Source of the DNA: Malachius bipustulatus
Taxonomy: Eukaryota; Arthropoda; Insecta; Coleoptera; Melyridae
Reading direction: 5' to 3'
NCBI GenBank assembly: GCA_910589415.1
Contig: OU342632.1
Coordinates: forward strand, 32,501,637 to 32,565,636
DNA length: 64,000 bases
This document shows positions 29,801-41,800 of this stretch, in pieces (positions within the stretch are counted from its first letter, which is position 1; each line of letters starts with the position of its first letter). Below the pieces are notes generated by a model that saw nothing but the letters and a program-made list of their open reading frames with translations, ran no database searches and was not told where the DNA came from. The position numbers were made by a program, and so were the translations under genes.

Positions 29801-32800
29801 GATTTTTTATTAGTTTGCGCTCTAAAGTGTAAAATCTGTTTAAAGCTAGTTCTCTAGTTTCTCCTAACTCATTAATATTTTCCTTAAAAGGAATTCGTAC
29901 CATGAATTGTCCCTTTTGGTTACGTTTTAAATTGCTTTTGAAATGCTGTTCACAAAATTCATCGGATTGGGATTTAATTGCGTTAAGTTTTACTTCTTCT
30001 GTTTGCCAGAATTTTAAAATGCGTTTATCTAATGTCGAGTTATCTACCTGAATAGAGTGGCAATTTATAGAATATGTTCGCTGATTGGGAATTGTGCTTA
30101 GTTTACCTGCTATAATCCATCCTAATTGTGTTTTTTGCAGAGTCAGGTTATCATCGTTTAATTGTAACTGACCTACACATAAAAGTTGCCAGAATACAAC
30201 AGATCCGAGCAACATATCGATCGGTCCCGTTTGATTGAAGTTGGGATCGGCTAGTTTAATATTAGATGGTATTTTTATTGTATCTTTCTTAAAAGAAATG
30301 CTAGGTAAATTCTCGGTTATTTTATTTAATACCAAGCAGGAAATTTCTGAATTGTAAGAGTTGTATTGTGAATATATCTTCACTTCTGTACAAAATTGTG
30401 CGTTTGTAATTGATTGACCAACTCCTGTAATTGAGCATTCAGTTTTTTTTAATGGTAACTTTAATTTTTTGCAGAAGTTTTCGGTCATAAAATTGCTCAT
30501 TGAACCACTGTCTAGTAGTGCCCGACAGTAGTGAAATTTCCCATCTCGATCTTTTATTTTCATCATTGCTGTTGATAACAAAACTTGTGTGCTGAATATT
30601 GCAGCATTGTTTTCAATATATGTACCTAATTGTGGGTACCTGCATTCAATGTTTGATTGGGCAATATTTGATTGTACATTAAATTGTGAACTTGACTGCG
30701 CATTGTCTGGAGATTCACTATTGTTTGAATTATTGTTTATAGCTCTGAAATTGTCAATGTGCAATAGAGAATTGTGATGCCTACCGCATCTTCTACAATT
30801 TGAATATGTACATTGATTGGTACTGTGAAAAGGCCGCAAGCAATTTAAACAAAGTTTTTTATTTTTTACAATATTAATTCTATCGTTGACTGATAATTTA
30901 AGAAACGCTTGACACTGAAATATTGTGTGCTTATTACCGCAATTGTAGCAAATCGGATACTTGCTTTCGACACTACCTTTTTCAGATTCATTCGACACAT
31001 AGGCGTGCGATTGACCCTTACCTTTAGGATAATTGAATTTATCCTTTTTATTGTCATTAGAATTAATTGCTAATTTCTCCAGTACCTCACATCTCTGTTT
31101 CAGAAATTTATTCAAGTCTGTCATCAAAGGTATTTGATTTTCCTTCGGAAATAACTCCCACTGTTTCCTAGTCTCGGCAGCCATTTTAGAAGTGATAATA
31201 TAGATAATCAAAGAATCCCAATGGTCAACTGGTTGATTGAGTGCTTTTAATGACCTTAAATGCTTTGTAATAGTGTCATAAAGAATTCGCAATTCTCCAT
31301 GTGTTTCTTTATTAGACCCCTGGAATTCGAAAATTGCTTTTATGTGACTGTGAATAATTAGACCTGTTTGTTCAAATCGTTCTGACAGCATTTTCCAAGC
31401 GATTGGATAGTTATCAGAGGATACTTGTATGCATTGAATAATTTGAGAAGCTTTTTCAGTAAGAGACGATTTCAAATAATAGAATTTTTGTACATCTGTC
31501 AATGTTTTATTGTCATCGACCATAGCTTTGAAGCCGTCTCTGAACTCACTCCATTGATCGTACTCCCCATTGAACTTCGGAAGTGATATCGTTGGGAGTT
31601 TTATTGATTGACTAAAGGCACCAGATACATTGTCGATAGTATTGACTGTTGGTGGAATCTGGGTTGAACTGGTTGAAGCTACAGGTTGAATTATATTTAC
31701 TTTTTCGTAAAATTGATCGATAGTAACTTGCATGCTTGCAATTAGACTGTAATAATCCTTTTCAAAATTGTTTCGTTCTAATGCTTCAACCGCAGCCTCA
31801 AAGGCAGTTTCTGATCTACTGATTGTCGTTTCTAATTCATTTTGAATTTCATCGAACCTTTCTAATAAAACCTCTGCGTTAAAGAATCTTTTTTTTAATT
31901 CAGTGATCGCTTGAGAGTTCAAATTGCTTTTGTCTAAATCCTCCCAATGGGTTTTTGCTCGTGCGAGCGATGCTTTAACGTAGTTTCTATTTACTTTTAA
32001 TTGACTAATTGTCTCCTCCATTGTTTTTATAAAATTGTACAATATTAATTCAAGTTGAATAAATTCGTCAAAAAGGATCGAAAAGGAAATGGTAATTGTA
32101 ATGGAATCGAAGGAATTTATTGGAACGGACTCACCCCGCTGTTATGATGTTTTTCTAACAATATCGGCTCGGCACCAGCTGCACTAGTACCTATCAGTAC
32201 CAGCAGTTCTTTTTCGTCTCCTTGCTGAATGCTGAATATATCAATCGGGAAGTAGTAAGTAGTACCAGCGAATGTGGATTGCAGACACTTATTGACTTGT
32301 TTGCTCCTCTTCAACTGGAAGTTCGCGTGCACGTTTTGATTTACTAAATTGTAATAATTGTTATTGTTAAATCGTCTCTAAGCTTACTAATCCGGCTCGA
32401 AGGACCATGTTATGGTTTCTTCTTAGTGGACTGTATCTTTTTAAAATGACTACACAAGCAGTAATTTGAATAGTATTTTTTTTTATTTATTTTATTGACA
32501 TAAATTGAATTTCTTTTTTATGTGTCACACTAGCCACCTACGTAATATTGCTCGATCTAGGGAAAACAACCCTTCACACATTGTTGTCAAACAGTAGCGA
32601 CAATGTCGAGCTTATAAACAATTTTAAATAAAATAACATTCTTATAAAATAACATTCTTGCCCTAACAGCTACTTTTGAGCTTAATCATTTATTCTTAGT
32701 CAACGTTTCGACATTAATTTTTATGTCTTCTTCAGGACAAAGAATGTTGATTTTTTGTCGTGGCTTGACTAATACATGAGGAGACAGAAACATTTCACCT

Positions 32801-35800
32801 CGACATGCATGGCTTCTCTATTTTCACAGGTTGAATTAAAATCAAAAACATACTAAAAAACACATTACAAAACAGTAGACCTGTGAAAATAGAGAAGCCA
32901 TGCATGTCGAGGTGAAATGTTTCTGTCCCCTCATGTATTAGTCAAGCCACGACAAAAAAATCAACATTCTTTGTCCTGAAGAAGACATAAAAATTAATGT
33001 CGAAACGTTGACTAAGAATAAATGATTAAGCTCAAAAGTAGCCGTATTTAATCAACTGAAAGTGCCCTTATACCCAATAACTAGTCAAGAACATAATATA
33101 TGTATAGACACAAAATTCCTTATGTTGTTGTTAGAACTATAAATCAGCTCTATTCAACCATCAAAATGAGAAATTTTCGAAAACTGCAAAAAACAGTTCA
33201 ATGGTTTTTTGACTGTAACTTCCTCAATTTTGATGCTAGAAAATTTCTCCAAAAAGCATTTTAAAGGTAAATGCAAGACTTACAAACTCCTGTAGGATTG
33301 ATATTTTTTTCACCCATATTCTGGAAAGTGGTAAGGGTTGAAAGATTCGAAAATGGTACTAGTCAAAGTCAACCACTAGCCACCACTTTTGAGAGCCATA
33401 TCTCCCTCAATTTTGCACTTATGAAAAAAACCTGTAATGAAAATTTTCAATGAAAAAAAAAAACAAACTTTTTAGTATCTTGTAATTTTTACATACCGTG
33501 TGTCCCCGGATAGGTGAAACGACTCTTATAAAAGACAAAAAATTTTTGAGTTTAATTTTCATTTTTTGGGGTTCAGCTCTGCTTGGTTAAAGAGTAATTT
33601 CTAACAAAATTTTAGTTTTGAAAAATCAAGCATGTCTTGGAAATTAAACAAAAAAACATTTTTTATGTGGAGTAAAGTGCTTTTTATATGGCAAATACGA
33701 AAAAATGTTATTTGAAAAAGTTGTTCAGAATCAACATGCAGGTCTCCATACCAAATTTCAAAAAAATTAGTCAACTTTTATTTTTTCATTTATTTTTATG
33801 TTTAATTTCACAAATCAAAGAATTTCATTTGTAACAAAGACTGATATTGACAGATTGCTAATTGCTATGGATACAATTTGGTTTTTCCATGGCAGTCTTT
33901 GTTACAAAATGAAATTCTTTGATTTGTGAAATTAAACATAAAAATAAATGAAAAAATAAAAGTTGACTAATTTTTTTGAAATTTGGTATGGAGACCTGCA
34001 TGTTGATTCTGAACAACTTTTTCAAATAACATTTTGTCGTATTTGCCACATAAAAGACACTTTACTCAACAGAAAAACCGGTTTCTTGGAAATTTCCAAG
34101 GCATGCTTGATTTTTCAAAACTAATATTTTGTTAGAAATTACTCTTTAGCCAAGCAGGGCTGAACCCCAAAAAATTAAAATTAAAATCAAAAAAATTTTG
34201 TCTTTTACAAAAGTCGTTTCACCTATCCGGGGACACACGGTATATCTGCCTTATTTTTTGACTTCAATTTGAAAAATTGAACTTTTTATAGAAATTTCAA
34301 AAATTAAAAAAAAAATTCTGTTACAAATATTTTCAATTGGGGTGGTTTTGAAGGGGTTGTTTTGATCAAAAACGCGGGGTCTATCTTATTTTCGTCATAA
34401 CTCTCGGTCAGTTTTTTGCTAGGAACTTTCATAAAAAAATAAAAATGAAGGTTTTTTAAGCACTATCAAACACTTTCTATCAGCTTTTATTAAAAAAATC
34501 CATTTTTTTATAATTTGAGATTGAAAGTTTCGATTTGTACTCCAAAAGCAAAAGTTGATTTTTAATAAGCCATTACTCAGTTGATAATAGAGTTGTTTCT
34601 CTATTGTTGTATCTCTTTGTTTTTTTATTAGCTACAACTTTGTTTATTATGGTCTTAACCATAAAGCTCAAACTTTTTGAGATATTCGTGAAAAGCCGTT
34701 CAAAAATTGGTAAAAAATTGAAATTTCAATCGCAAGCAACTCAAAAAGTATTGCTGAGGGAAAAAGTTTATAGAAGAAAAATTACTTAAAATTAGTAGAT
34801 ATATGTATTGATTTCTACAGTAATTCTTAACAACCAATATTTCACCCCCGAGAAGGGGTGGTTGTCAACCCCTCGTTAATTTCTAGCCAAAACAGGGCTT
34901 TACTGGACTACTCTTTTATGCTTAAAATACGATTTTTTACATGAAGTTCTATTTTGGCAGTCTAGTTACCAAATATCCTGTAATACCTGTATATGCTTTC
35001 ATGGATTGGTAAATACGGGTGTTGATTGATGTTATAAAATTTAAGTTACTTTTTTCACATGGAGATGACCAGAAACTCATTAGAACCTCGCTAATTGTTA
35101 CCTAGGAAAATCTCCCCAGAATTTTAAAGAAAACGAAATGGCTGTGGGCTGTGGATGAATTAACTCCACGTAAACGTACATAAAGAAATACCATTTTATA
35201 AGGGATGGATTTTTACTGCTGAAAATTGAAAAATAATGAAAAGGTTAGCCGGTTAATTGATAAACAGGTTAACAGGTTAGAAAAATTTCATGAGAAACGC
35301 AGCAGTAATATCAAGTTACTTTATTTAATTACAAGCTATGTAAATAATTTTGATGAAGTTAAGTTTATCTGCCAGACCAAATTGCTGTTTTTTTGTTATA
35401 TTTTATATTGTTTATTATTGTTTTGTTATCAGTATTATTATCTCTCCATTGTTGTTTTAACAGTCGTCTATCTTTCTTTTATGTATTCATTTTGAAAAAG
35501 AATGGGCTGTAAAATTACTGCTTCATTCTTAAGATAATAATAATTGAAATGTGATAGGTAGGTGTAGGTATTAAGAATCAAGATATCATTATTACGCAAT
35601 CCTTGTTTCATTGTTAGGGTCTTCAAATTCAGTATAGAGGTAGAGGTTGTACTTATTTTTTTTCAGTAGCAACTCTTAAATTTAACAATTCCTTCGGAAG
35701 AATGTGTGACTTTTATTTATTATACTTCTCAGTATAATTACCTATCATTATTATGTGTGTGAATGCTTGGAGTTCGAATCTCAGGTTAGCCTGAGCCTGA

Positions 35801-38800
35801 GCGCGAAGTATAGACTATTTATTGAGATGGAACGCGATTTTGAAAAAGCAGTGTTGTCACATTTAAAATTTATTGTTTTTGAGAAACCGAAATTTAAAAA
35901 ACGATCCCAATTATAGCTCGATAAGAATTAAATAAATGGGATGGAAATATACATTTATACCAATGCATTAGAATGAGGTTGAGAATTTATAATGAGAATT
36001 AGAATTTAGGCTGGTAACCGGCGATTAACTGGTTAATTTTTTTAGATTCGGTGGTACTAGAGCACCGATAACATCAAAATACTCATGCACATTACACGTT
36101 TCCCTGGACTTGGCCAAATTCGAGTGTTGATTTTTCGAAAAGTTGATTTTTTTCGCTTAGAGATAACCACAAATTGAGTAGAACCTCTAGGATAGAACTT
36201 TGAGGAGTAGTTTTCCCCTAAAGTTTCAAGAAAATGACACAGACATGAATTTATTATTGCTACAATTATCGGCGCTGTAGCATCGGGCTTGCAGTTTTGA
36301 GCAATAAGAGTCCGTCAGTTATAAAACACCGTTGTTATGTCCGTGTCTATCGTGAATTTAATTCGACCACTAAATCCATGGCCATTTCATTTTCTTGCTT
36401 GTTCTGGTTCTGGTACTCTGGTGGCTCTGTTGTTGTTTGGATGGAAGCTCTCTTGATTGAGTTTGAGGCACTGCCGGTATGACAAATAATGTTAGGGCGA
36501 TGGAGGAATACTCCGACCCCTTTTAACAGGCTAGCAATTGCACTTTATGTGCTGTATACTCATACGACCTGCATTCATTGCTTTATTTATTTCATTTTCT
36601 TGACATTTCAAGGGAGAGAGAACCTGTTGGTATTTCTCTGGATTCTGTTTGAAATAAACTATTCCGCTTTGTTAATTTTGTAAAGAAGTGTTGGAAAATA
36701 GATTTAGGAGACTATGAAATGGTCACAGCCTTACAAAATTCGTTTGTTAACACATTCATATATTATTATAGCGCCCTTCCTTCTTCTTCTCGGTCCAGAA
36801 AACTTTCTTCAGAATAAATTTTGGGTGTTTATACCCTCTGGCGCCATCTTTGTTTTCTCCCTTATGGAGACGAAGTCGATCCTCATTCCTCGTGAAAGAT
36901 AATTTGCCCGTGTAGCTTACTGAAGAAGTTCAATTCCAGAGTATGGGTGTTATGAATTGGTAACTTGTGCTGTAGCGTGAAAGTGGGCTTTAATTGCTTT
37001 CAGGCTAATGACTGAAGAAACTCTGGTTAAATGGTAGTGGCTGACGAATGATAATCAATTAATGATTTAGGTATATGGGGGCCTGGTGTGATTGTTTTTA
37101 GGTGTTTTACTTGTTAAGTTAATGGAATCAAGAGAAGGGGGTTAGGGGCTCCAAGCACCCTGGAAACAATAAACTTTTTTCATAGTTCAAGGTCACACAA
37201 TTTTATAGCATCTGAACATTTTTCCACAGTCAGAAAATGGAAAAAGATGACTATACCTCAGTTGGCCAAAAGATATAGTAATAAAAGTGCGCGGTAAGTT
37301 TACAATCCAGGTAGGCAGACCTTATACACAAGTCACAAACCTTAGAATGCCCTTCTCATTGGTTTACCGGAACCAGGTAACCAATAAATAAGGCACTATC
37401 TGCCTACAGATGTGACTACTTGGACCTTAAAAGTTTGTGCGCAGTTTTATTACTATATCTGTTGGTCGACTGAGGTATAGTCAGGAAATTGAGAGAATTG
37501 AACGATTTTTCAAAATATTTAATCAAACAATAAAACATACACCTATTTTTTCAAATCTTTTGCAAATTGGCAAGGAACCTAAGATGAGTTTATGTAGAAA
37601 TAATTTACCTGCCATTAAGTGGCCCAATTAACAATGGAATGTTTATTTGTTCTTGACTTTTCGACTTCATTTCAGAACGACCAGAAAATGAAATCAGGGG
37701 AACTCCCCGCGTTCTCAGATCGAGGCGCAGCAGGAGCAAGTCACCGACCACCGGGACTTTGGTGGCACCCCCAAGAGAACCGACCTTAGCTCCCGTAAGC
37801 GAAGATCCGATCGAGGAATCGCCGCAAAAAAAATCGATTCAAAAAGAAGATGAAAAATCAACCCATAAAGAAGATTCAAAGGTAGAAGAAGAAGAGAAAC
37901 TAGTGCGAGATAAAGAAGGCTTGCCTCTGCTAGCAGAGTCACCACATCTTGATCCAATAGAAGAGAAACTAGTGCGAGATAAAGAAGGCTTGCCTCTGCT
38001 AGCAGAGTCACCACATCTTGATCCAATAGAAGAGAAACTAGTGCGAGATAAAGAAGGCTTGCCTCTGCTAGCAGAGTCACCACATCTTGATCCAATAGAA
38101 GAGAAACTAGTGCGAGATAAAGAAGGCTTGCCTCTGCTAGCAGAGTCATCACATCTTGATCCAATAGAAGAGTCACCATCACCACCACCCCAAAAAGAAG
38201 AATCGATTCTAAAAGAAAATGGAGAATCGGCGCAAGGTGAAGAAGGGTCGCTTCAGATTGATGAAGCAGCAGTGCGTGTCGATTCGAAAGAAGAACCGTC
38301 AAGAAAAGACGATTCGTTTGAGAAAGAGAAATCCACGCATAAAGATACATCAATAGACGAGAAACAAACACACGTTGATCAAATAGAAGAATCTCCAGCT
38401 CAAAAAAAAGAAGAATCGCAAGGTGAAGAAGGCTTGCCTGAACCCGTTGATAAAATAAAAGAATCCCCAGAAAAATTAAAATCGACGGACAACGAAGAAT
38501 TGGTACAAGAAAAGGAAGCCTCACTTAAAACTGGCGGAGCAATCACCGGGATCAATACACCGGTGCGTAGGTCAATGAGGTCGATGTCGTTACTCAAAGA
38601 CAAGAATATCTTCGAAAAACCCAAGAACGACGAGCCTAAAATCGTGAAAACTGGCCCCGAAAACGAAATCTCTCCACAGCCGGACTCACATGAAAAGCTT
38701 TCCAATAAACTTAGCACTCCTGTTAAAAATTCCGGTAAAATTGACGAAGTCGAAAGCAGAGTAATAGAGACTGTAAATGAAGGAAACGAAGCGTCAAGTG

Positions 38801-41800
38801 ATCAAATGGATCTTGAATCTTCTGAAAAGCGTGTATCACAGTGCGAAGATAAAGTCGAGGAATCTCCGGCTGAAGTTTTCGGGAGACGAGGGACGACAGA
38901 TTCGAACTGCTCGGAATTGTTCCCGGAGGAACCGATGGAAGTTGACGATGTCAGTTTCCTTGTTCCGGGAGCGCCCAGCGAAGAAGTTCGCGATAATTCT
39001 CCCAAAATTATTAGTCCTGCCAAGGAAGTTTGTAAACCTGAAGAAAATCGAGACGAGATTATCAATGCAGGAGGGGGTGACACTAATACAAACGGAGCAA
39101 AAGATTTACCCTCTGACGACGAAGATGACATCATCCCCCCCAGTCAGGCGGAAGAGGATATCCCGGCCAAGATCCCGGGTCCGAAATTCCATAAGATCGA
39201 AGAAGAACGGAGCTCTTACATCTTGACCACCTCAGATAACCTCGAAGAGGTGGTCTCGAAGATCAAGAACGTTTTGGATTCCGATCGAGAGTCCGATCAT
39301 AACGAGAGTTATTCTTCCGTGCAAAACGACAAGCAAAATGATTTAGAAGATTCTTCCACCATCTGCGGTGAAGATGAAAATGTGGGAAGGTCGGGTGATG
39401 ATGACGGTATGGAGAAAAAAATTTCAGTCATTAGCGATGGTGACGACAGTGACGGTGATACAGAGGAAATGGCTGACGTGCTTGATACCATCCCGTCCGA
39501 CCTAACTCAGGCGGTAATTGATGCCGAGGTGCAATCGCAGAATGAATCCGTTCCTTCGGGAAAGGTTGAAGAGGATGACGAAAATTCGATTGATACGATT
39601 CTTGTTGATGAAGATAAGCAAGATAAACAGAAGATTGAGGTTATCAGTAATATTTTAATAAGCATCCCCAAAAGTAAAGAGGAAAGTCTTGTGAAAGGTA
39701 AGTCTTTTTTCTTTTTTTTCTTTCAACCCTTTATCAGGTGTCTCAAGAGAGCAAAGCACCTGTGGCGGATCGAATGGATAATTATAAGCTGCTGATTATA
39801 TGCTGATTATTATTTATACACTGTTGCCCGTATTCACAAAAGATAATTTCCTAAATAATTACGTAATTAACTAAATGAGTGAGATGGAAGTATGCAGTTT
39901 TTTTTGCAATAGAATGAGATGGGGATAATTGATTACGTAATTATTTAGGAAATTATCGTTTGTGAATACGGGCGTGTGTCTCTTGGATTTCTGGACATAG
40001 GGAATTCCCATGTTAAAATAAACAATTGGAAATATTGGCTCCCCTAATTATTTTACAGTAAAATGTCAAATGTAAAACTTCTTAAGGAAAAAAAGCTGCT
40101 TCTTATGTACAATTGCATTTTCATTTGGTTCATCCGTTTTCGAGAAAATAAGGAAAAACTTAACGGTTTTTCGTAGTTTTTCAAGGTTGCTTTGCTTTTG
40201 ACAGATAACCCTAAAAATTATTAATTATTGTCAATAACTGATTGTTTAAAAGTAATTCATTCATTATTAAAACTTTAAGTGGCAAAGTATTACTTTTTAA
40301 AGGAAAACTTGTTTATAAAAATGAATTATTGAAGAAAAACCATTGCACCAAAACACCATTGAAGAAAAAGTAAAATTTATTGACATTACTCTGGCAATTG
40401 CACTTAGAAATATTAGAGATTTATTATTATCTTATTAGCATTATCTGTCAAAAGCAAAGCAACCTTGAAAAACTACGAAAAACCGTTAAGTTTTTCCTGA
40501 TTTTCTTGAAAACGGATGAACCAAATGAAAATCCAATTATAGCATAAGAAGCAGCTTTTTTTCCTTAAGAAGTTTTACATTTGACATTTTACTGTAAAAT
40601 AATTAGGGGAGCCAATATTTACAATAGTTTATTTTAACATGGGAATTCCCTATGTCCAGAAATTCAAGAGACACAGTGTATATGGGTGCTAGTCTAGTGT
40701 TATTTTTCAGTTAACTGATCGGTCATTTTCTCGAAAAAGCACTTCATTTCGCACCAGGGCACTTAATTAGAACATAAATCCGTTCATAAAATCATTTATC
40801 TGCTACAGCTGTCTCTGTTAACTTGAGACACATCCCTCCATTTGATAATAATCAAAGAAAGATCATTGTTGCCATATTTATTTTATAATTGTCCTGAAAA
40901 CACAAAGTGAATTTTGACAATCGTTTGTAAGAAATATAAGGGAGAACTATATTGGACTGAATAATAATACAAAGGGGCTTAACTGAACCACTTTCACACA
41001 CATGATAACGTTGGGGGATTCACAGGACGAGCCCGAGGCCTTGACAGAATTCATGCTCTACGTATTGTTTGTGGTATTGGATACACGTCATCAGTTTACC
41101 GCCAACTTACACGCTTAAGAGTGAAAATTGAGATAAATAAAAAAATTCTAGCAGTGCATCCCCCTAACAAGACATTTCTTAAGGGGTAGGGAGGGGGTCA
41201 ATTTTTGTATCGGCAAGCAGGTGGCAAATTGGTTAGGCCTGGCCCTGCATAAAATATTTCTCAGGAAATGCAACCCTCGGAACCAGTCAGCCCAGCAGGT
41301 TCCTCTATCATCATTATTATTAATGCGAAGTCACGGAACCCAGCTAGTGTGACAATAAATCACGAATATGGCAACAAAGGCATCTTAAATTGAACGCTTT
41401 TTTCCTTTTATTATCCTTTTGACTCAGAATTATTATTATCAGATTCCGTCACCACTTCTGAGGAAGAAAAACGGACGAACAAGACGAGCCCGGGGGAAGA
41501 ACTTACAGACGAATCATCAGAACCGGCACCGAGCAGCGAAATCAAATCCGGAAAACCCGCGCTCTCTTCGGCAGGTAAGAAAAGATATTTGCGATATTGC
41601 TCCGACAGCGACGACGATAAAGTCAAAACGCCCGATGATGAAGGCGACATAGACGAATCCGACGAAGTCGAAAGCTTAATTCTCAGCGAGGAGCTCACTC
41701 CGGAAGTGCTCGAAGATGCGGAAGAACAGAGCGTGCCTGGAAGTAAGTCAAGTGCGGTGAAATCCAAGAAAAGTGACACAGGTAGTCGGCTGAGTGGTGG

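Larger units (their letters stand above)
26342..32668 (-). mobile_element. Pao/BEL LTR retrotransposon, apparently intact
   Basis: Two 261-base LTRs (TGTTATGG...CCCTAACA as read on the + strand) that I align with one difference flank a single open gag-pol frame. The target duplication GCTAC is present at 26337-26341 and 32669-32673. The primer site next to the upstream LTR matches tRNA-Tyr. The intact frame and nearly identical LTRs indicate a recent insertion. It is antisense to the host gene whose intron it occupies. Confidence 0.96.
26281..33091. mobile_element. Foldback element (about 480 bases) split by the Pao/BEL insertion
   Basis: Without the retrotransposon the element is about 480 bases with two arms of about 210 bases. 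GTTCTTGA.TAGTTATTGGG at 26281 pairs with the end at 33091, and the inner parts 32786-32831 and 32879-32924 pair around a 50-base loop. The Pao/BEL element entered the left arm at GCTAC. Both arms carry a CTGAAGA...GAAAC hammerhead-like core. Confidence 0.85.
25224..34982. repeat. Diverged outer inverted ends around the intron transposon block
   Basis: TACAGGGTGTTTAGTAACTGG at 25224 and the inverse of a related sequence ending at 34982 share the words GTAACT.GAC, GCCAAAAT and TCGTATTTTAAGCATAAAA. Between them lie a LINE fragment, the foldback with the Pao/BEL insert, and another foldback. They could be the two arms of one old foldback split by later insertions, or two separate family members in opposite orientation. 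Confidence 0.5.

Noticed and set aside
35765..35790. GAGTTCGAATCTC resembling a tRNA B box
   Set aside because: The flanking sequence does not form acceptor or anticodon stems, and there is no A box upstream.
37715..38524. 269-codon minus-strand frame rich in Leu repeats
   Set aside because: It is the mirror of the 69-base coding repeats of exon 2; the + strand frame continues the spliced gene in phase.
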